From Owenia fusiformis (taxonomy: Eukaryota > Annelida > Polychaeta > Sabellida > Oweniidae): a stretch of DNA of 64,000 nt. Where the stretch lies: assembly GCA_903813345.2 (NCBI GenBank), contig CAIIXF020000003.1, positions 3,438,109 to 3,502,108 of the forward strand, read 5' to 3'. Of the stretch, positions 20,239-34,079 are shown piece after piece (the stretch's first letter is position 1; every line of letters starts with the position of its first letter). The translations under genes were made by a program, and so were the position numbers. The notes under the pieces were generated by a model, which was not told where the DNA came from, ran no database searches, and worked only from the letters and a program-made list of their open reading frames with translations.

Positions 20239-22650
20239 TATAATAAATTTGGTCTATTACTTATCTACTTACCTCCTTCCCTTCGTCAGAGAGCTTAGAA
20301 GAATAAGGTTCAATTACATTTTCTTCAGATTAATGCTCTAAATATCAAAATGGTGGATGATTCTAAAAAATCTCATGACATGACAAGTCATTATAGTTTG
20401 TAAACTTGACCATCATACTTGAGATTATTAATATCATCTATTACATTGTGCAAAATTACAATTGTTTAAAATTGTTTGTAAACTGGATAATCACATTTGA
20501 ATCTGTTTATTTATAATTTTGGATATTTGTCGTCCCTTCAAAAATTTAATTATAGTTCATTCATGGAATTCTGGCAAATTCTTGGAACTCTGATGTCACT
20601 CGAACAGAGGGCATGAGAAGAAACTTTTCTCTTGAAAATGACTGAGTTTCTTACTGCATTTGGATCCAATTTCGAGAATCTGCCTACGGAGTAGGCGAAT
20701 AGGCACACATTTGATTTCAAAAAATAAGTCATGTAAATATGAGTGAGTAGACCAAATGATTTGATTGAGGGATTTGAACTTTTTCTAAAAATTGATTTTT
20801 TGACTCTCGGACAGAAACTGAAAAATATTATAGCTACTTTGACTAATGTAACTAATTGGATGGACTGTATGGTGTTTCATTTTCAAGATTGAGCCTTTAG
20901 ATCTCCTAAATGGTCACCCCATGTCTGTCTTAAATATATAGAAATATAGGGTAGAGTGGGGTAAAACATCACACGAACTCCCAAGGGGTTCGAAAGCCCC
21001 CTCCCAGCATTTGGAAAATCGATATTAGTAAAGCTATGATGTTCACATTTCCCCTAATCGTATTCATTTCTTACGATATGGTTAACTTTAACAACTAAGA
21101 TGATGTAAGATTACGCAATTTTATCCTAATTATGGTAAAATTAGTGATCGCGGTTTACGAATCGTGGTTCGAGTGCAAGGAACGTAGTTCGCGGTATCAG
21201 GACTGATGTTCGCGTTGTTGGAAGTCTAGGAGCCCTGATATCGATACCAATTCTCACAAGTAAGTATCGAAAGATTTGACAGAGCGTGCTGTTTTTCATA
21301 AAAACTTTTTGATTAATTTTTTAACTCGTATATTCGTATACCAAAGAAGGTTACATAACCAATGCAATGGGTATTACATTTCCAGGCAACCTTCAATTCT
21401 GCTTGAGGTGTAAAAGCTGAAATAAAGCCAGAGCACCATACCGTAAAATGTTCCATTTTTATTAACTTTTGAAGGGCATGATAAATGACACTATACTATT
21501 TACATATGTTTTCAGTATTTTGATCTGGATGTACGCAGTCTTTTTAATTTTTTCATAAAAGTTAAGTTTTAATTTTTATCCCCTGTGACAGAGCAGTTTC
21601 AAATATAAACAACGTTAAGAGATTTAGAATTTAAGATTCATTATATACTAGTATCTTTCCTTCACCTTTGGTGAGAGAAAATGTCGAACCTCATTCCAAA
21701 TTATGCCAAGTATTCCTCTAAAGTGTTGTTGTAAAATATATTTTATAAATCGATATATCTTACATTTGCAATTGCTCTGTCACAGCGGAAAAAACATCAA
21801 AAAATATTTTTTTGAAAAAAAATAAAAATACCAAATACATCGAGATCTCATTCATACCGTCGGAGTTATGCTAAAAACATGTGTAAATATTTCCGTGTCA
21901 CGCTATCATACCATTAAAAAGAAAGAAATTGTACATTTTTGCGTATCATACTCTGAGGCTGTTTTCAATAGCATTTACTCCTAGCGTTATTGGACTTCAA
22001 ACAGAAGTGTAGGTTACCAACAAAGTGTATATCCATTGTATGGTGTAAGTACTTTTCTTTGGTATAACGAAATATATGAGTTAAAAAACAAAATAAGAAA
22101 ATAGATAAATTGTAATTTGTGAATAGCGAGCTCTGTCACAAAGGACACATTTTTCGATAATAATGTAAAAATATTAAATCTTGATATTTTTGTATGTTTA
22201 CAACTGATAGTTAACTAAGGAATGGTTGTTTGGAAGGTAAATAACATGAAATCTTTTTTTATTTGTAAAGGTCACCCACGAGGACTTTAGACGGATTTCA
22301 AGAAATACTTGTCAAGAAAATAGTCTTACCTTTCTATTTCTTTACAACTTCCGTTATTTGATCGTTCTGCCGAACGCTAATCAAACTAACTGTTCATACG
22401 TTTACTCCACAAATACTTCAAAACAAGAATCCTCAAACGTCAGCAATCACTTAATTGTCCTGATTGAGACCTAGTAGGAATTTCCTCAAAATTCAAACAG
22501 TATTATCTACAAAAAAGACAGGGACAGAAACAGGATAATTTATGGAATGAAGTAAGTATAATATATAAAGACCTTACAAGGAATGATTTGAACCCAAACT
22601 TATTTTTTGATTGAGGCAAAGTTGATTGTTCTGATTGTTCTGAACTTATT
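20239..22650. other. Gene-free spacer between MITE and psi3
   Basis: No gene seen. The small frame at 20,550-20,732 is a chance frame repeated in U2. A diverged copy of the GCTCTGTCACAGCGGA-type inverted repeat runs from about 21,280 to 21,790, with another arm near 22,133. A GGTGTTTCATTTTCAAGATTG word near 20,872 marks one end of a degraded family-D element. Confidence 0.45.
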
Positions 22651-22915
22651 CCGCTTAGGTTTGCATTCCTTGTTGCTGCTTGTTCATTTGCAATCGCCAA
22701 CATAACTGAGATATCTGATCCCCATTTTAATAAAATTGTTAATTATGTCTGTTCTTTTACAGAAAGCATTCTTTGAAATTGTCGGGAAAAAGGTGCCCGT
22801 GCACCTATGTATGTACGTACCATCCGATACGAGCATGTAATGTAAATGGTACGCTCGACACATTCCATACACTTTCAGTGACAACCATTAACACCAGAAT
22901 CCACTTAGTTTGCTT
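22650..22915 (-). pseudogene. Broken cysteine-peptide gene, psi3
   Basis: Exon 1 homology is clear (22,915 down to the donor GATG|GTACGT near 22,820), but the start codon position reads AAG (22,915-22,913). The intron start is kept. At about 22,682 the sequence jumps from intron (GCGATTGCAAATGAA) directly into the last codons of the cysteine exon (ACAAGGAATG, remnant 22,653-22,681), so the acceptor, the linker and the first four cysteines are deleted and the final cysteine codon and stop are also changed. No knottin-like product can be made. Confidence 0.8.
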
Positions 22916-23414
22916 CTCGAAAGCCTAAGTATTAAAAAATATGTTAAATATTTTGAAACAATCTGAAAACCATAACATTATGTACGTGAGCTTTAAATAT
23001 AATTTAAGCAAAAGCAACTGTGTTATACTCCAATGTTTCACAATTTTAAAGAAAACACCTTTTTTAGTTTTTGGATGTAAATCACAAACTTTGTTACAAA
23101 AGAAGTCAGAGTGGTATTGTTAATGATTCATCATATGGTTTAATTAAATTCAAACTCACCTCGCTATTTATGTGCTTTTAACACTAGTAGTATGTTTCTG
23201 TGTGTCAGCATTTACATCTACTTTCGCAATGTTATAAAGGAATAATTATATGCAGGTATTTCTAATAACGGTTTAATAAGCCACCCGATAGCTGACAAAC
23301 AGTCGATTGTTACGTGGTTGGAACGTGACCGATTGCAACTCGACAGTTCAATATTACCACTGTTCCACAACTAGCTACTTTGATGGGACGTCAATGTAAA
23401 TGGATGAACTTTAT

Positions 23415-24792
23415 GGTGTTTCCTTTTCAAGATTGCTCTCGGATCACAACGGCCCTTTAACACGGGGATACAAATGGTGCTGGTAGTTCAATTATTTTTT
23501 TCAACCAATTTGGATAAAGTTTACACTGGTCTGTCCGCCATTCTTTCCCTCCCATTGGATTATATTACTGGCGATGCCCATTTTGAATGGAAAACATTGT
23601 TTAGCACTTTATTGCTGTTCATTTGCCAGCAATGGTTAGACAATTCTCTTGTAATAAGCATTTGGGAATACACCAAAACTTTTTCAATCGATGCAAACAA
23701 GACTGTTCTAGCACTTTTTATCGCAAATATAATTGAGGATCTACCAGCCAGGGGGTCTAAAAATTAAAAAAATGAATATATCGGGCAGTTTAATTCACGA
23801 ATATTTTTTACTGTCAACAATTTGAATATTTCTATCACGGACCTCTGCAAGATATCTCTTTTTGGTGTCTAGTCTGAATGATTATATTTATTTATCCATT
23901 GAGCCAACTAACAATAGGGACTAGATCTGTGATTTTTGTCATAAAATAATAGAATATCCCATTGTAAATATGATGAAAGATGCTTATTTTTGACCCCCTA
24001 ACACAGTTTAGTATATAGACTTGCAAAATCTAGGCGATAAAAAGTATTAGAAAAGTCTAATTTTCATAAATGAAAAGTGTTGTGATGTATACTAAAAAGC
24101 TTATAACAGAAAAATTGGTTCCAACCATTCCCAGCAAATGATTACCAAAGAAATGCGAAACAATGTTTTCTATTGAAAAATGGGCGTATTAATCCAATCG
24201 GCAGGAAAGAGTGGCCGATGGACCAGTTTAAGCTTATTCACACTAATATACTCCTATACTGTATCCTGTATTCCTTTGAAAGAAGTACAGGCTACAGGGA
24301 AGTTGCAAATGGAGGACGTTTGTTTATTTCCATAGTTCTGAATGTATACTCGATTTTACACATATTCTAAGTGTTCTACTATACATTGTATATATTCATC
24401 GAGCAGTTTGCAACGTATTATTACCAGAAAAGCCCAATGGACAAAGATAGAGAATACCCGCTCCATTTGCAACTTAACCGCTACAGGGAAGTTGCAAATG
24501 GAGGACGTTTGTTTATTTCCATAGTTCTGAATGTATACTCGATTTTACACATATTCTAAGTGTTCTACTATACATTGTATATATTCATCGAGCAGTTTGC
24601 AACGTATTATTACCAGAAAAGCCCAATGGACAAAGATAGAGAATACCCGCTCCATTTGCAACTTAATTTTTAAATGTGGTCACGTGTGTTATTCGATTTG
24701 TTGATAAAAAATCAGTGAACTACCAGCACCATTTGTAACCCCATGTCAAAGGGCCGTTGTGATCCAAGAACATTCTTGAAAAATGAAACACC
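23415..24792. mobile_element. Fold-back element family D, long copy 1
   Basis: 1378 bp with inverted arms as in the 9154-9624 copy (GGTGTTTCCTTTTCAAGA / TTCTTGAAAAATGAAACACC), containing additional central sequence. A frame of 70-97 codons in the middle (ending 23,767) is preserved in three copies, but only because they are recent duplicates. It has no recognisable domain and lies in arm-adjacent DNA, so I do not call it a gene. Confidence 0.7.
24291..24667. repeat. 189-bp tandem duplication inside family D
   Basis: Two head-to-tail units (24,291-24,479 and 24,480-24,667). Each unit itself begins AAGTTGCAAATGGA and ends TCCATTTGCAACTT, inverted 14-mers. The U2 copy also has two units (33,513-33,890), while the copy at 51,434-51,621 has one. 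Confidence 0.8.
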
Positions 24793-25039
24793 CTGGTGAA
24801 CTTCATGCATGTGTTTTTTTTCTCAGTTTAAATTATTTATAAGTCAAGTTGCAGGTTATAATTTTGCACAAAACTTAATAGTAACACTTTAATTAGACAA
24901 AATATATATACTTTTTTCAATATTGTTTTAGAAACTTTCCTTGATATAACTACGGTATGATATTGAGCGGTCTAAGAAAATGTCGCATATGCTTTTTTGT
25001 TCCAACAAGGTTGAGAAAGATCTTTAATTTATTTTCACA

Positions 25040-27190
25040 AAAATTGAATTCAGTTCTTCATATATCGATACCAATTCTCACAGGTAAGTATCGAAAGATT
25101 TGACGGAGCGTGCCTCTTATATTCGTATACCAAAGAAGATAACCTACTCAATGCAATGGGTATAACATTTCCAGGCAACCTTCAATTCTGCTTGAGGGTG
25201 TAAAAGCTGAAAACGAAGAGAAGGCACCATACCCTAAAATGCTCCATTTCTTTATTAACTTTTCAATGGCCTGATAAAGTGACACTGTGATATTTACTTA
25301 TGCTTTCAATATTTTGAAGGAACTAATAAGATCTGGATGTGTGTGGTCTTTTTAATTTTTTCATAAAAGATAAGTTCTAATTTGTGTCCCCTGTGATAGA
25401 GCGGTTTCAAATGTGTGAACAACCGTTAAGAAATTTAGAATTTAAGATTCGTTATATACTAGTATCTTTTCCTTCACGCTAGGTTAGGGAACGTGTCAAA
25501 CCTCTTTCCGAATTATGACAAGTATTCCTCTAAAGTGTTAATGTAAAATATGTTTTATAAACCAATATAATTCACATTTGAAACTGCTCCGTCACAGCGG
25601 ACAAAACATTAAAACATTATTTTTTGAAAAAAATAAAAAAGAACACATACATCGAGATCTCATTCATAAAATTAAAACTAAAACGTAAAACGTGAAACTG
25701 CTCCGTCATACGAGACAAAAAAATTTAATCATTATTTTTTATAAAAAATTAAAAAGCCACAATACATCTTTAATATGTCAATTGTTAATTGTCAATTATG
25801 TCTTTAGAATATTAGAATATACAACAAGAAATTTCAAACCACAATGAGCTAATTTATTTTCCATTCCATTTTATTAAACCAAATATTTGAAAATGTGATT
25901 GGTGTAAGATGGGTTTACCCTAATGACGGCAGCAGCAGTTTTATTTGGAATGTAAAAAATATCGACCTTCGACCTGCACCTTCGGCCTCCTATCTATTGT
26001 AAGCTTAATACTTTTTACTGTTGAGGATCGGATATTTTTTAATACCCTCTATATTTTGATTCCCACCTTTGAATAATTCAAAAATATTTGTTGCTAAAAT
26101 GATCCCACCAAAAATATTTGTTGCTAAAATGATCCCACTTTAGCTAGTTCTTCAAAAATATATGGAAAAATGCCAAAGACGGTTCTGGAACGCACATTCG
26201 ATCCAGGCCGTTGCGTTTAACTTTCGATGCTACACTCGATATTGCTACAGCCGTTAATACAACCATATAAATTAGTATAAAATGACACAATTCAGGTTTA
26301 TCTGTCACTTCAGTATAAAAGCATACCTGCATTATTTAAATGCAAATTTGTACATACTAACTAAAAATATATTCGTTATTTATGATTGAGACTTAGTCTT
26401 TGTCATTTGGGGAAATTACTCCTTGATATTTAAGCACATTAATACATCATTTAATTTCTCATCACCCTATATTATTTCATGACCATCAGACTGATAGTCA
26501 AATGATATGACACTTTAAACAATATGCTCCACCCGGATGCTCCAGTAGCCACTACAAACATGCACACGTCGTTGAAAATGTCCATACCTGACTCCTAGTT
26601 GTGGGGATACGCCAAACAGTACACGAATGATCTCAGGACAATTGCAGAAGCTTAATTCTCAACTTTCGTATTACGAAACACCTTTTGAAAGTTGACGTCG
26701 ATCGATCGAACCATTTGGCTTGGAACTTGTAGACTAGACATTACAGACAATATTTTAGGATGACAATTTTAAAATGGCCACATTCACAAATACCCGGAAT
26801 GCCAAAATTAATAAATTCTAGACTTTCATACCAAGGACAGACAGACGAGATTTCAGTACAAAAGTTAAAAAAACGGTCCTCGAGGGATTGATGAGCATGA
26901 GGACAACATATGAGCAATTATGTAACTAAGAAATCAAAAATTGTCGCGCACGTTTTCATACAATTCAAAAATGAAGTATTGCAATTTCTATATCAAGTTT
27001 CAAATGTTCTGTTTTTCGATGTATCATATATCGTGAATTCAAAAATGCCCATTAACAAGTGTTCTGATGGTGTTTTAGCTTCGATAACTGGTATAACTGG
27101 CTTTTTTCAAAGCATGTTTGTGTATCAATTATCAATCAGAATAATGAAATATACAACAAGAAATTTAAAACCACCTAGAGTTTATTCATT
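25040..27190. other. Gene-free spacer before gene 4
   Basis: Carries the GCTCCGTCACAGCGGACAAA inverted pair (about 25,105-25,610), the 30-bp tandem duplication at 26,079-26,138 and a CTTCGACCTGCACCTTCGGCC block near 25,970. The open frames at 26,144-26,332 and 26,910-27,221 recur in the gene 2 unit and show no recognisable motif. Nothing else is seen. Confidence 0.5.
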
Positions 27191-27265
27191 TTCATTTCAC
27201 TTTATCAAGCCGAATATTTGAAAATTTGATTGATGTAATGTTCTTGATCTCTTTAGCTGAGATTT

Positions 27266-27746
27266 CTAGCACTTAGGTTTACATTCCTTGTTGTCGGTTG
27301 TTCCACTCCTACAACACTTTTCACCTTCAGGGCACCCTCCACATTGCTCGGGTGCAACTTCAGTATTGCTTTGTCGACCAAACCTATATGTGTATGAAAT
27401 ACTTAGGATCACAATATGCTGAATGAAAATATATAAAATAATGTCATATATTATATAGCAAATTGCAAACCTGCTTAGCCATCTTATCCTTAAAAAGAGA
27501 ATGTAAAGTATTGGTAACAATATTCCAAAAATAAAAGTATGCCAATGTTTCATTTGCAATCGCCAACATAATTGAGATATCTGATCGACACTTTATATGT
27601 TTTTTCTTTTGCAGAAAGCATTCTGTGAAATTATCTCGGGAAAAGGTGCGTGTGCACACATGTACGTACCATCTAAATGATACGCTCGATACATTCCATA
27701 CGCTTGCAGTGACAAGCATTAACACCAGAATCCATTTAGATTGCAT
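27266..27746 (-). CDS. Small secreted six-cysteine peptide, gene 4
   Basis: Same structure as gene 2: exon 1 27,746-27,670 (77 nt), cysteine exon 27,383-27,266 (118 nt), intron 286 bp, predicted 64 residues. The 18-nt candidate microexon is at 27,488-27,471. The signal peptide matches gene 2. The core has all six cysteines but reads TTDNKE where gene 2 reads TTGNKE, and the lead-in has Glu where gene 2 has Asp. Polyadenylation signal variant is GATAAA. It is the second member of the subtype with a duplicated exon start, and function is as uncertain as for gene 1. Confidence 0.78.
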
Positions 27747-28502
27747 CTTGAAAGCCTAAGTATTGAAAAATATGTTAAACACTTTGATACAATCTGAAAG
27801 CCATTACGTTATGTACATCAGCTTTAAAGACAGGGTGATCACCAAGTTCTGGGAATTTATCTGTCATTTCATTATTTCATTATATAGTAGTTGTAGTGTA
27901 TTATAAACACGATCCTTTAAAGTGAGTCATGATCCTTTAAAGTGAGTCATTACATAAACAAGTTGATTATTTCAAAGTTTTCATGATCAGTATAAGTCCA
28001 ATGAACTTACAAAACGGTTTCTATATGTAGATGATACACGTATACAGTTAGATCTCCGTATAAAGCTTTACCTACATGTGTGTGGAACAATTGACCGCAA
28101 GCATTTTTAAAATTAATTGGCTGAGTAGGAACAGTATCCAATCAAATACTTTAACCATCAATTTGAAACACCAATCAAACCAGTAGGTTCTAGCAATTCC
28201 TCACCTCGCTGTTTATGTGCTCTTGACAATACTTTTCTGTGTGTCAGCATCTACATTCTACTTTCGCAATGTTATATAAGAATAATGATATGCAGGTATT
28301 TCTAATATCGATTTTATAAGCCACCCAGGAGCTGATAAACAATCGATTATTACGTGGTTGGAACATGACCGATTTCAACTCGCCAGTTCATAATTAGATC
28401 TACCACTGCTCCAGAAGTAAACTATTTTTCAGATGCTGTCCGACGGTCGAAAATCCATTTATTTTCTCATTCGGCCGTATTCTTAAGTTTATCGCCCAAA
28501 TA

Positions 28503-29477
28503 CAGGGTGGTCCAAAAAAGTGAACCCCTGCAACAGGCTACACTTAATACATGCATGAATTGGCTCATATTATCAGATGTTGTAGAGAAAGGTCTAACAT
28601 TTTAGTTGATGCCATAATTTATTCTCAGTCTTAAATTTTGAAAAAATTACAAGCGTTTAACAAACATGCCTGGAAATTGGATATTGTACAACATTTTACA
28701 AATGTGATTCATGGAAATTGTTGAAACACATTGGATGATCTTAAACAGCTTTCAGTTAGAGATACAAGTTTAAAACCCTAACATATGACAAAAGGGACAA
28801 GCAGAAAACACATTTCACACTTTTATTAATAATTTTGAAGCATTTTTAACTGTTCAGCAGTTCAGATGTATGTTACCTACACGAACAGTTAGAGAGGGGC
28901 CTCTTATGGAAGGAAGTTGCCCCCTTTGACCAGGAATCTGATAAACCCTTCATCAAATATATTTAAAAAATCGAAAAAGAAGACTCAATATTCAATGTTT
29001 TGAGCCATATATCATGATTTATGAAGATATTGACATTTCAAGATCATATAGGGGTATGTTCATGATTTCACTGGAAAATTCTTTCGTCTGTGGAAGCTTA
29101 GCACATCTCTTTGGATCACAATAACTTTGCAACTAACAAATGTAGGATGCTAGTTTTAAGCCATAATGTGCAAGATTTAGAATTGAACAAAGTCAGAAAA
29201 TATTAGTTCTTTAAGACTGCAGCTTAAAAAATTCTCAGGGGAAAGGTGTTAAAGGGTTGAAGAATCGTGGATATTGAAAATCACAATTTGTCCATTTTCA
29301 GTAATGTTTTGTTAAGGCAATTATAATTTCTGCAAATTTCAAGACTAAGAAAAATGTATGGTATCAACATAAATTTTAGACCTTCCTCTACAACATATGA
29401 AAATAAAAAATAATTCCTGCAAGTAATAAGGGAAATATGGCCAGTTGCAGGGGTTCACTTTTTTTTGGACCACCCTG
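28503..29477. mobile_element. TA-flanked inverted-repeat element, copy 2
   Basis: 975 bp, same ends and TA flanks as 19,258-20,238, with a handful of substitutions and a small internal deletion (CTATTCAAG region). It was carried along by the unit duplication rather than inserted independently, since both flanks also match. Confidence 0.8.
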
Positions 29478-31901
29478 TATAATAAATTTGGTCTATTACT
29501 TATCTACTTACCTCCTTCCCTTCGTCAGAGAGCTTAGAAGAATAAGGTTCAATTACATTTTCTTCAGATTAATGCTCTAAATATCAAAATGGTGGATGAT
29601 TCTAAAAAATCTCATGACATGACAAGTCATTATAGTTTGTAAACTTGACCATCATACTTGAGATTATTAATATCATCTATTACATTGTGCAAAATTACAA
29701 TTGTTTAAAATTGTTTGTAAACTGGATAATCACATTTGAATCTGTTTATTTATAATTTTGGATATTTGTCGTCCCTTCAAAAATTTAATTATAGTTCATT
29801 CATGGAATTCTGGCAAATTCTTGGAACTCCGATGTCACTCGAACAGAGGGCATGAGAAGAAACTTTTCTCTTGAAAATGACTGAGTTTCTTACTGCATTT
29901 GGATCCAATTTCGAGAATCTGCCTACGGAGTAGGCGAATAGGCACACATTTGACTTCAAAAAATAAGTCATGTAAATATGAGTGAGTAGACCAAATGATT
30001 TGATTGAGGGATTTGATTGAGGGATTTTAACTTTTTCTAAAAATTGATTTTTTGACTCTTGGACAGAAACTGAAAAATATTATAGCTACTTTGACTAATG
30101 TAGCTAATTGGATGGACTGTATGGTGTTTCATTTTCAAGATTGAGCCTTTAGATCTCCTAAATGGTCACCCAATGTCTGTCTTAAATATATACAAATATA
30201 GGGTAGAGTGGGGTAAAACATCACACGAACTCCCAAGGGGTTCGAAAGCCCCCTCCCAGCATTTGGAAAATCGATATTAGTAAAGCTATGATGTTCACAT
30301 TTCCCCTAATCGTATTCATTTCTTACGATATGGTTAACTTTAACAAATAAGATGATGTAAGATTACGCAATTTCATCCTAATTATGGTAAAATTAGTGAT
30401 CGCGGTTTACGAATAGTGGTTCGAGTGCAAGGAACGTAGTTCGCGGTATCAGGACTGATGTTCGCGTTGTTGGAAGTCTAGGAGCCCTGATATCGATACC
30501 AATTCTCACAAGTAAGTATCGAAAGATTTGACGGAGCGTGCTGTTTTTCATAAAAACTTTTTGATTAATTTTTTAACTCGTATATTCGTATACCAAAGAA
30601 GGTTACATAACCAATGCTATGGGTATTACATTTCCAGGCAACCTTCAATTCTGCTTGAGGTGTAAAAGCTGAAATAAAGCCAGAGCACCATACCCTAAAA
30701 TGTTCCATTTTTATTAACTTTTTAAGGGCATGATAAATTACACTATACTATTTACATATGTTTTCAGTATTTTGATCTGGATGTACACAGTCTTTTTAAT
30801 TTTTTCATAAAAGTTAAGTTTTAATTTTTATCCCCTGTGACAGAGCAGTTTCAAATATAAACAACGTTAAGAGATTTAGAATTTAAGATTCATTATATAC
30901 TAGTATCTTTCCTTCACCTTTGGTGAGAGAAAATGTCGAACCTCATTCCAAATTATGCCAAGTATTCCTCTAAAGTGTTGTTGTAAAATATATTTTATAA
31001 ATCGATATATCTTACATTTGCAATTGCTCTGTCACAGCGGAAAAAACATAAAAAAACATTTTTTTGAAAAAAAATAAAAATACCAAATACATCGAGATCT
31101 CATTCATACCGTCGGAGTTATGCTAAAAACATGTGTAAATATTTCCGTGTCACGCTATCATACCATTAAAAAGAAAGAAATTGTACATTTTTGCGTATCA
31201 TACTCTGAGGCTGTTTTCAATAGCATTTATTCCTAGCGTTATTGGACTTCAAACAGAAGTGTAGGTTACCAACAAATTGTATATCCATTGTATGGTGTAA
31301 GTACTTTTCTTTGGTATAACGAAATATATGAGTAAAAAAACAAAATAAGAAAATAGATAAATTGTAATTTGTGAGTAGCGAGCTCTGTCACAACGGACAC
31401 ATTTTTCGATAATAATGTAAAAATATTAAATCTTGATATTTTTGTATGTTTACAACTGATAGTTAACTAAGGAATGGTTGTTTGGAAGGTAAATAACATA
31501 AAATCTTTTTTTATTTGTAAAGGTCACCCACGAGGACTTTAGACGGATTTCAAGAAATACTTGTCAAGAAAATAGTCTTACCTTTCTATTTCTTTACAAC
31601 TTCCGTTATTTGATCGTTCTGCCGAACGCTAATCAAACTAACTGTTCATACGTTTACTCCACAAATACTTCAAAACAAGAATCCTCAAACGTCAGCAATC
31701 ACTTAATTGTCCTGATTGAGACCTAGTAGGAATTTCCTCAAAATTCAAACAGTATTATCTACAAAAAAGACAGGGACAGAAACAGGATAATTTATGGAAT
31801 GAAGCAAGTATAATATATAAAGACCTTACAAGGAATGATTTGAACCCAAACTTATTTTTTGATTGAGGCAAAGTTGATTGTTCTGATTGTTCTGAACTTA
31901 T
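29478..31901. other. Gene-free spacer between MITE and psi5
   Basis: Counterpart of 20,239-22,650 with scattered substitutions and a 16-bp duplication of GATTTGATTGAGGGAT near 29,998. No gene seen. Confidence 0.45.
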
Positions 31902-32167
31902 TCCGCTTAGGTTTGCATTCCTTGTTGCTGCTTGTTCATTTGCAATCGCCAACATAACTGAGATATCTGATCCCCATTTTAATAAAATTGTTAATTATGT
32001 CTGTTCTTTTACAGAAAGCATTCTTTGAAATTGTCGGGAAAAAGGTGCGCGTGCACCTATGTATGTACGTACCATCCGATACGAGCATGTAATGTAAATG
32101 GTACGCTCGACACATTCCATACACTTTCAGTGACAACCATTAACACCAGAATCCACTTAGATTGCAT
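31902..32167 (-). pseudogene. Broken cysteine-peptide gene, psi5
   Basis: Exon 1 is intact here: ATG at 32,167-32,165, a signal-peptide-like MQSKWILVLMVVTESVWN, 95 nt to the donor at 32,073, same phase as the working genes. The cysteine exon has the same deletion as psi3 (remnant 31,905-31,932), so four of six cysteines and the acceptor are gone. The ATG loss in psi3 therefore came after the shared deletion and the duplication. Confidence 0.8.
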
Positions 32168-32666
32168 CTCGAAAGCCTAAGTATTAAAAAATATGTTAAA
32201 TATTTTGAAACAATCTGAAAACCATAACATTATGTACGTGAGCTTTAAATATAATTTAAGCAAAAGCAACTGTGGTATACTCCAATGTTTCACAATTTTA
32301 AAGAAAACACCTTTTTTAGTTTTTGGATGTAAATCACAAACTTTGTTACAAAAGAAGTCAGAGTGGTATTGTTAATGATTCATCATATGGTTTAATTAAA
32401 TTCAAACTCACCTCGCTATTTATGTGCTTTTAACACTACTAGTATGTTTCTGTGTGTCAGCATTTACATCTACTTTCGCAATGTTATAAAGGAATAATTA
32501 TATGCAGGTATTTCTAATATCGGTTTAATAAGCCACCCGATAGCTGACAAACAGTCGATTATTACGTGGTTGGAACGTGACCGATTGCAACTCGACAGTT
32601 CAATATTACCACTGTTCCACAACTAGCTACTTTGATGGGACGTCAATGTAAATGGATGAACTTTAT

Positions 32667-34029
32667 GGTGTTTCCTTTTCAAGATTGCTCTCGGATCACA
32701 ACGGCCCTTTAACACGGGGATACAAATGGTGCTGGTAGTTCAATTATTTTTTTCAACCAATTTGGATAAAGTTTAGACTTGTCTGTCCGCCATTCTTTCC
32801 CTCCCATTGGATTATATTACTGGCGATGCCCATTTTGAATGGAAAACATTGTTTAGCACTTTATTGCTGTTCATTTGCCAGCAATGGTTAGACAATTCTC
32901 TTGTAATAAGCATTTGGGAATACACCAAAACTTTTTCAATCGATGCAAACAAGACTGTTCTAGCACTTTTTATCGCAAATATAATTGAGGATCTACCAGC
33001 CAGGGGGTCTAAAAATTAAAAAAATGAATATATCGGGCAGTTTAATTCACGAATATTTTTTTCTGTCAACAATTTGAATATTTCTATCACGGACCTCTGC
33101 AAGATATCTCTTTTTGGTGTCTAGTCTGAATGATTATATTTATTTATCCATTGAGCCAACTAACAATAGGGACTAGATCTGTGATTTTTGTCATAAAATA
33201 ATAGAATATCCCATTGTAAATATGATGAAAGATGCTTATTTTTGACCCCCTAACACAGTTTAGTATATAGACTTGCAAAATCTAGGCGATAAAAAGTATT
33301 AGAAAAGTGTATACTAAAAAGCTTATAACAGAAAAATTGGTTCCAACCATTCCCAGCAAATGATTACCAAAGAAATGCGAAACAATGTTTTCTATTGAAA
33401 AATGGGCGTATTAATCCAATCGGCAGGAAAGAGTGGCCGATGGACCAGTTTAAGCTTATTCACACTAATATACTCCTATACTGTATCCTGTATTCCTTTG
33501 AAAGAAGTACAGGCTACAGGGAAGTTGCAAATGGAGGACGTTTGTTTATTTCCATAGTTCTGAATGTATACTCGATTTTACACATATTCTAAGTGTTCTA
33601 CTATACATTGTATATATTCATCGAGCAGTTTGCAACGTATTATTACCAGAAAAGCCCAATGGACAAAGATAGAGAATACCCGCTCCATTTGCAACTTAAC
33701 CGCTACAGGGAAGTTGCAAATGGAGGACGTTTGTTTATTTCCATAGTTCTGAATGTATACTCGATTTTACACATATTCTAAGTGTTCTACTATACATTGT
33801 ATATATTCATCGAGCAGTTTGCAACGTATTAATACCAGAAAAGCCCAATGGACAAAGATAGAGAATACCCGCTCCATTTGCAACTTAACCGTACCCTGTA
33901 TCATTTTTAAATGTGGTCACGTGTGTTATTCGATTTGTTGATAAAAATTCAGTGAACTACCAGCACCATTTGTAACCCCATGTCAAAGGGCCGTTGTGAT
34001 CCAAGAACATTCTTGAAAAATGAAACACC
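32667..34029. mobile_element. Fold-back element family D, long copy 2
   Basis: 1363 bp. Same inverted arms as the copy at 23,415; about 25 bp around 33,308 are missing relative to it, and it holds two 189-bp units (33,513-33,890). Confidence 0.7.
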
Positions 34030-34079
34030 CTGGTGAACTTCATGCATATGTTTTTTTTTCTCAGTTTAAATTATTTATA

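Larger units (their letters stand above)
15150..24841. repeat. Tandem unit U1 (gene 2 and psi3)
   Basis: This stretch is repeated as about 25,040-34,080 (U2) with small indels. The order in both is spacer, cysteine-peptide gene, TA-flanked inverted-repeat element, pseudogene, family-D fold-back element. Offsets are 9966 bp at gene 2/4 and about 9250 bp at psi3/psi5. The shift is explained by about 720 bp after gene 2 (18,240-18,955 region) that is missing after gene 4. Confidence 0.8.

Noticed and set aside
23474-23767. 97-codon frame repeated in three family-D copies
   Set aside because: It lies in a fold-back element and has no recognisable domain. Preservation follows from recent duplication, and start positions differ among copies.
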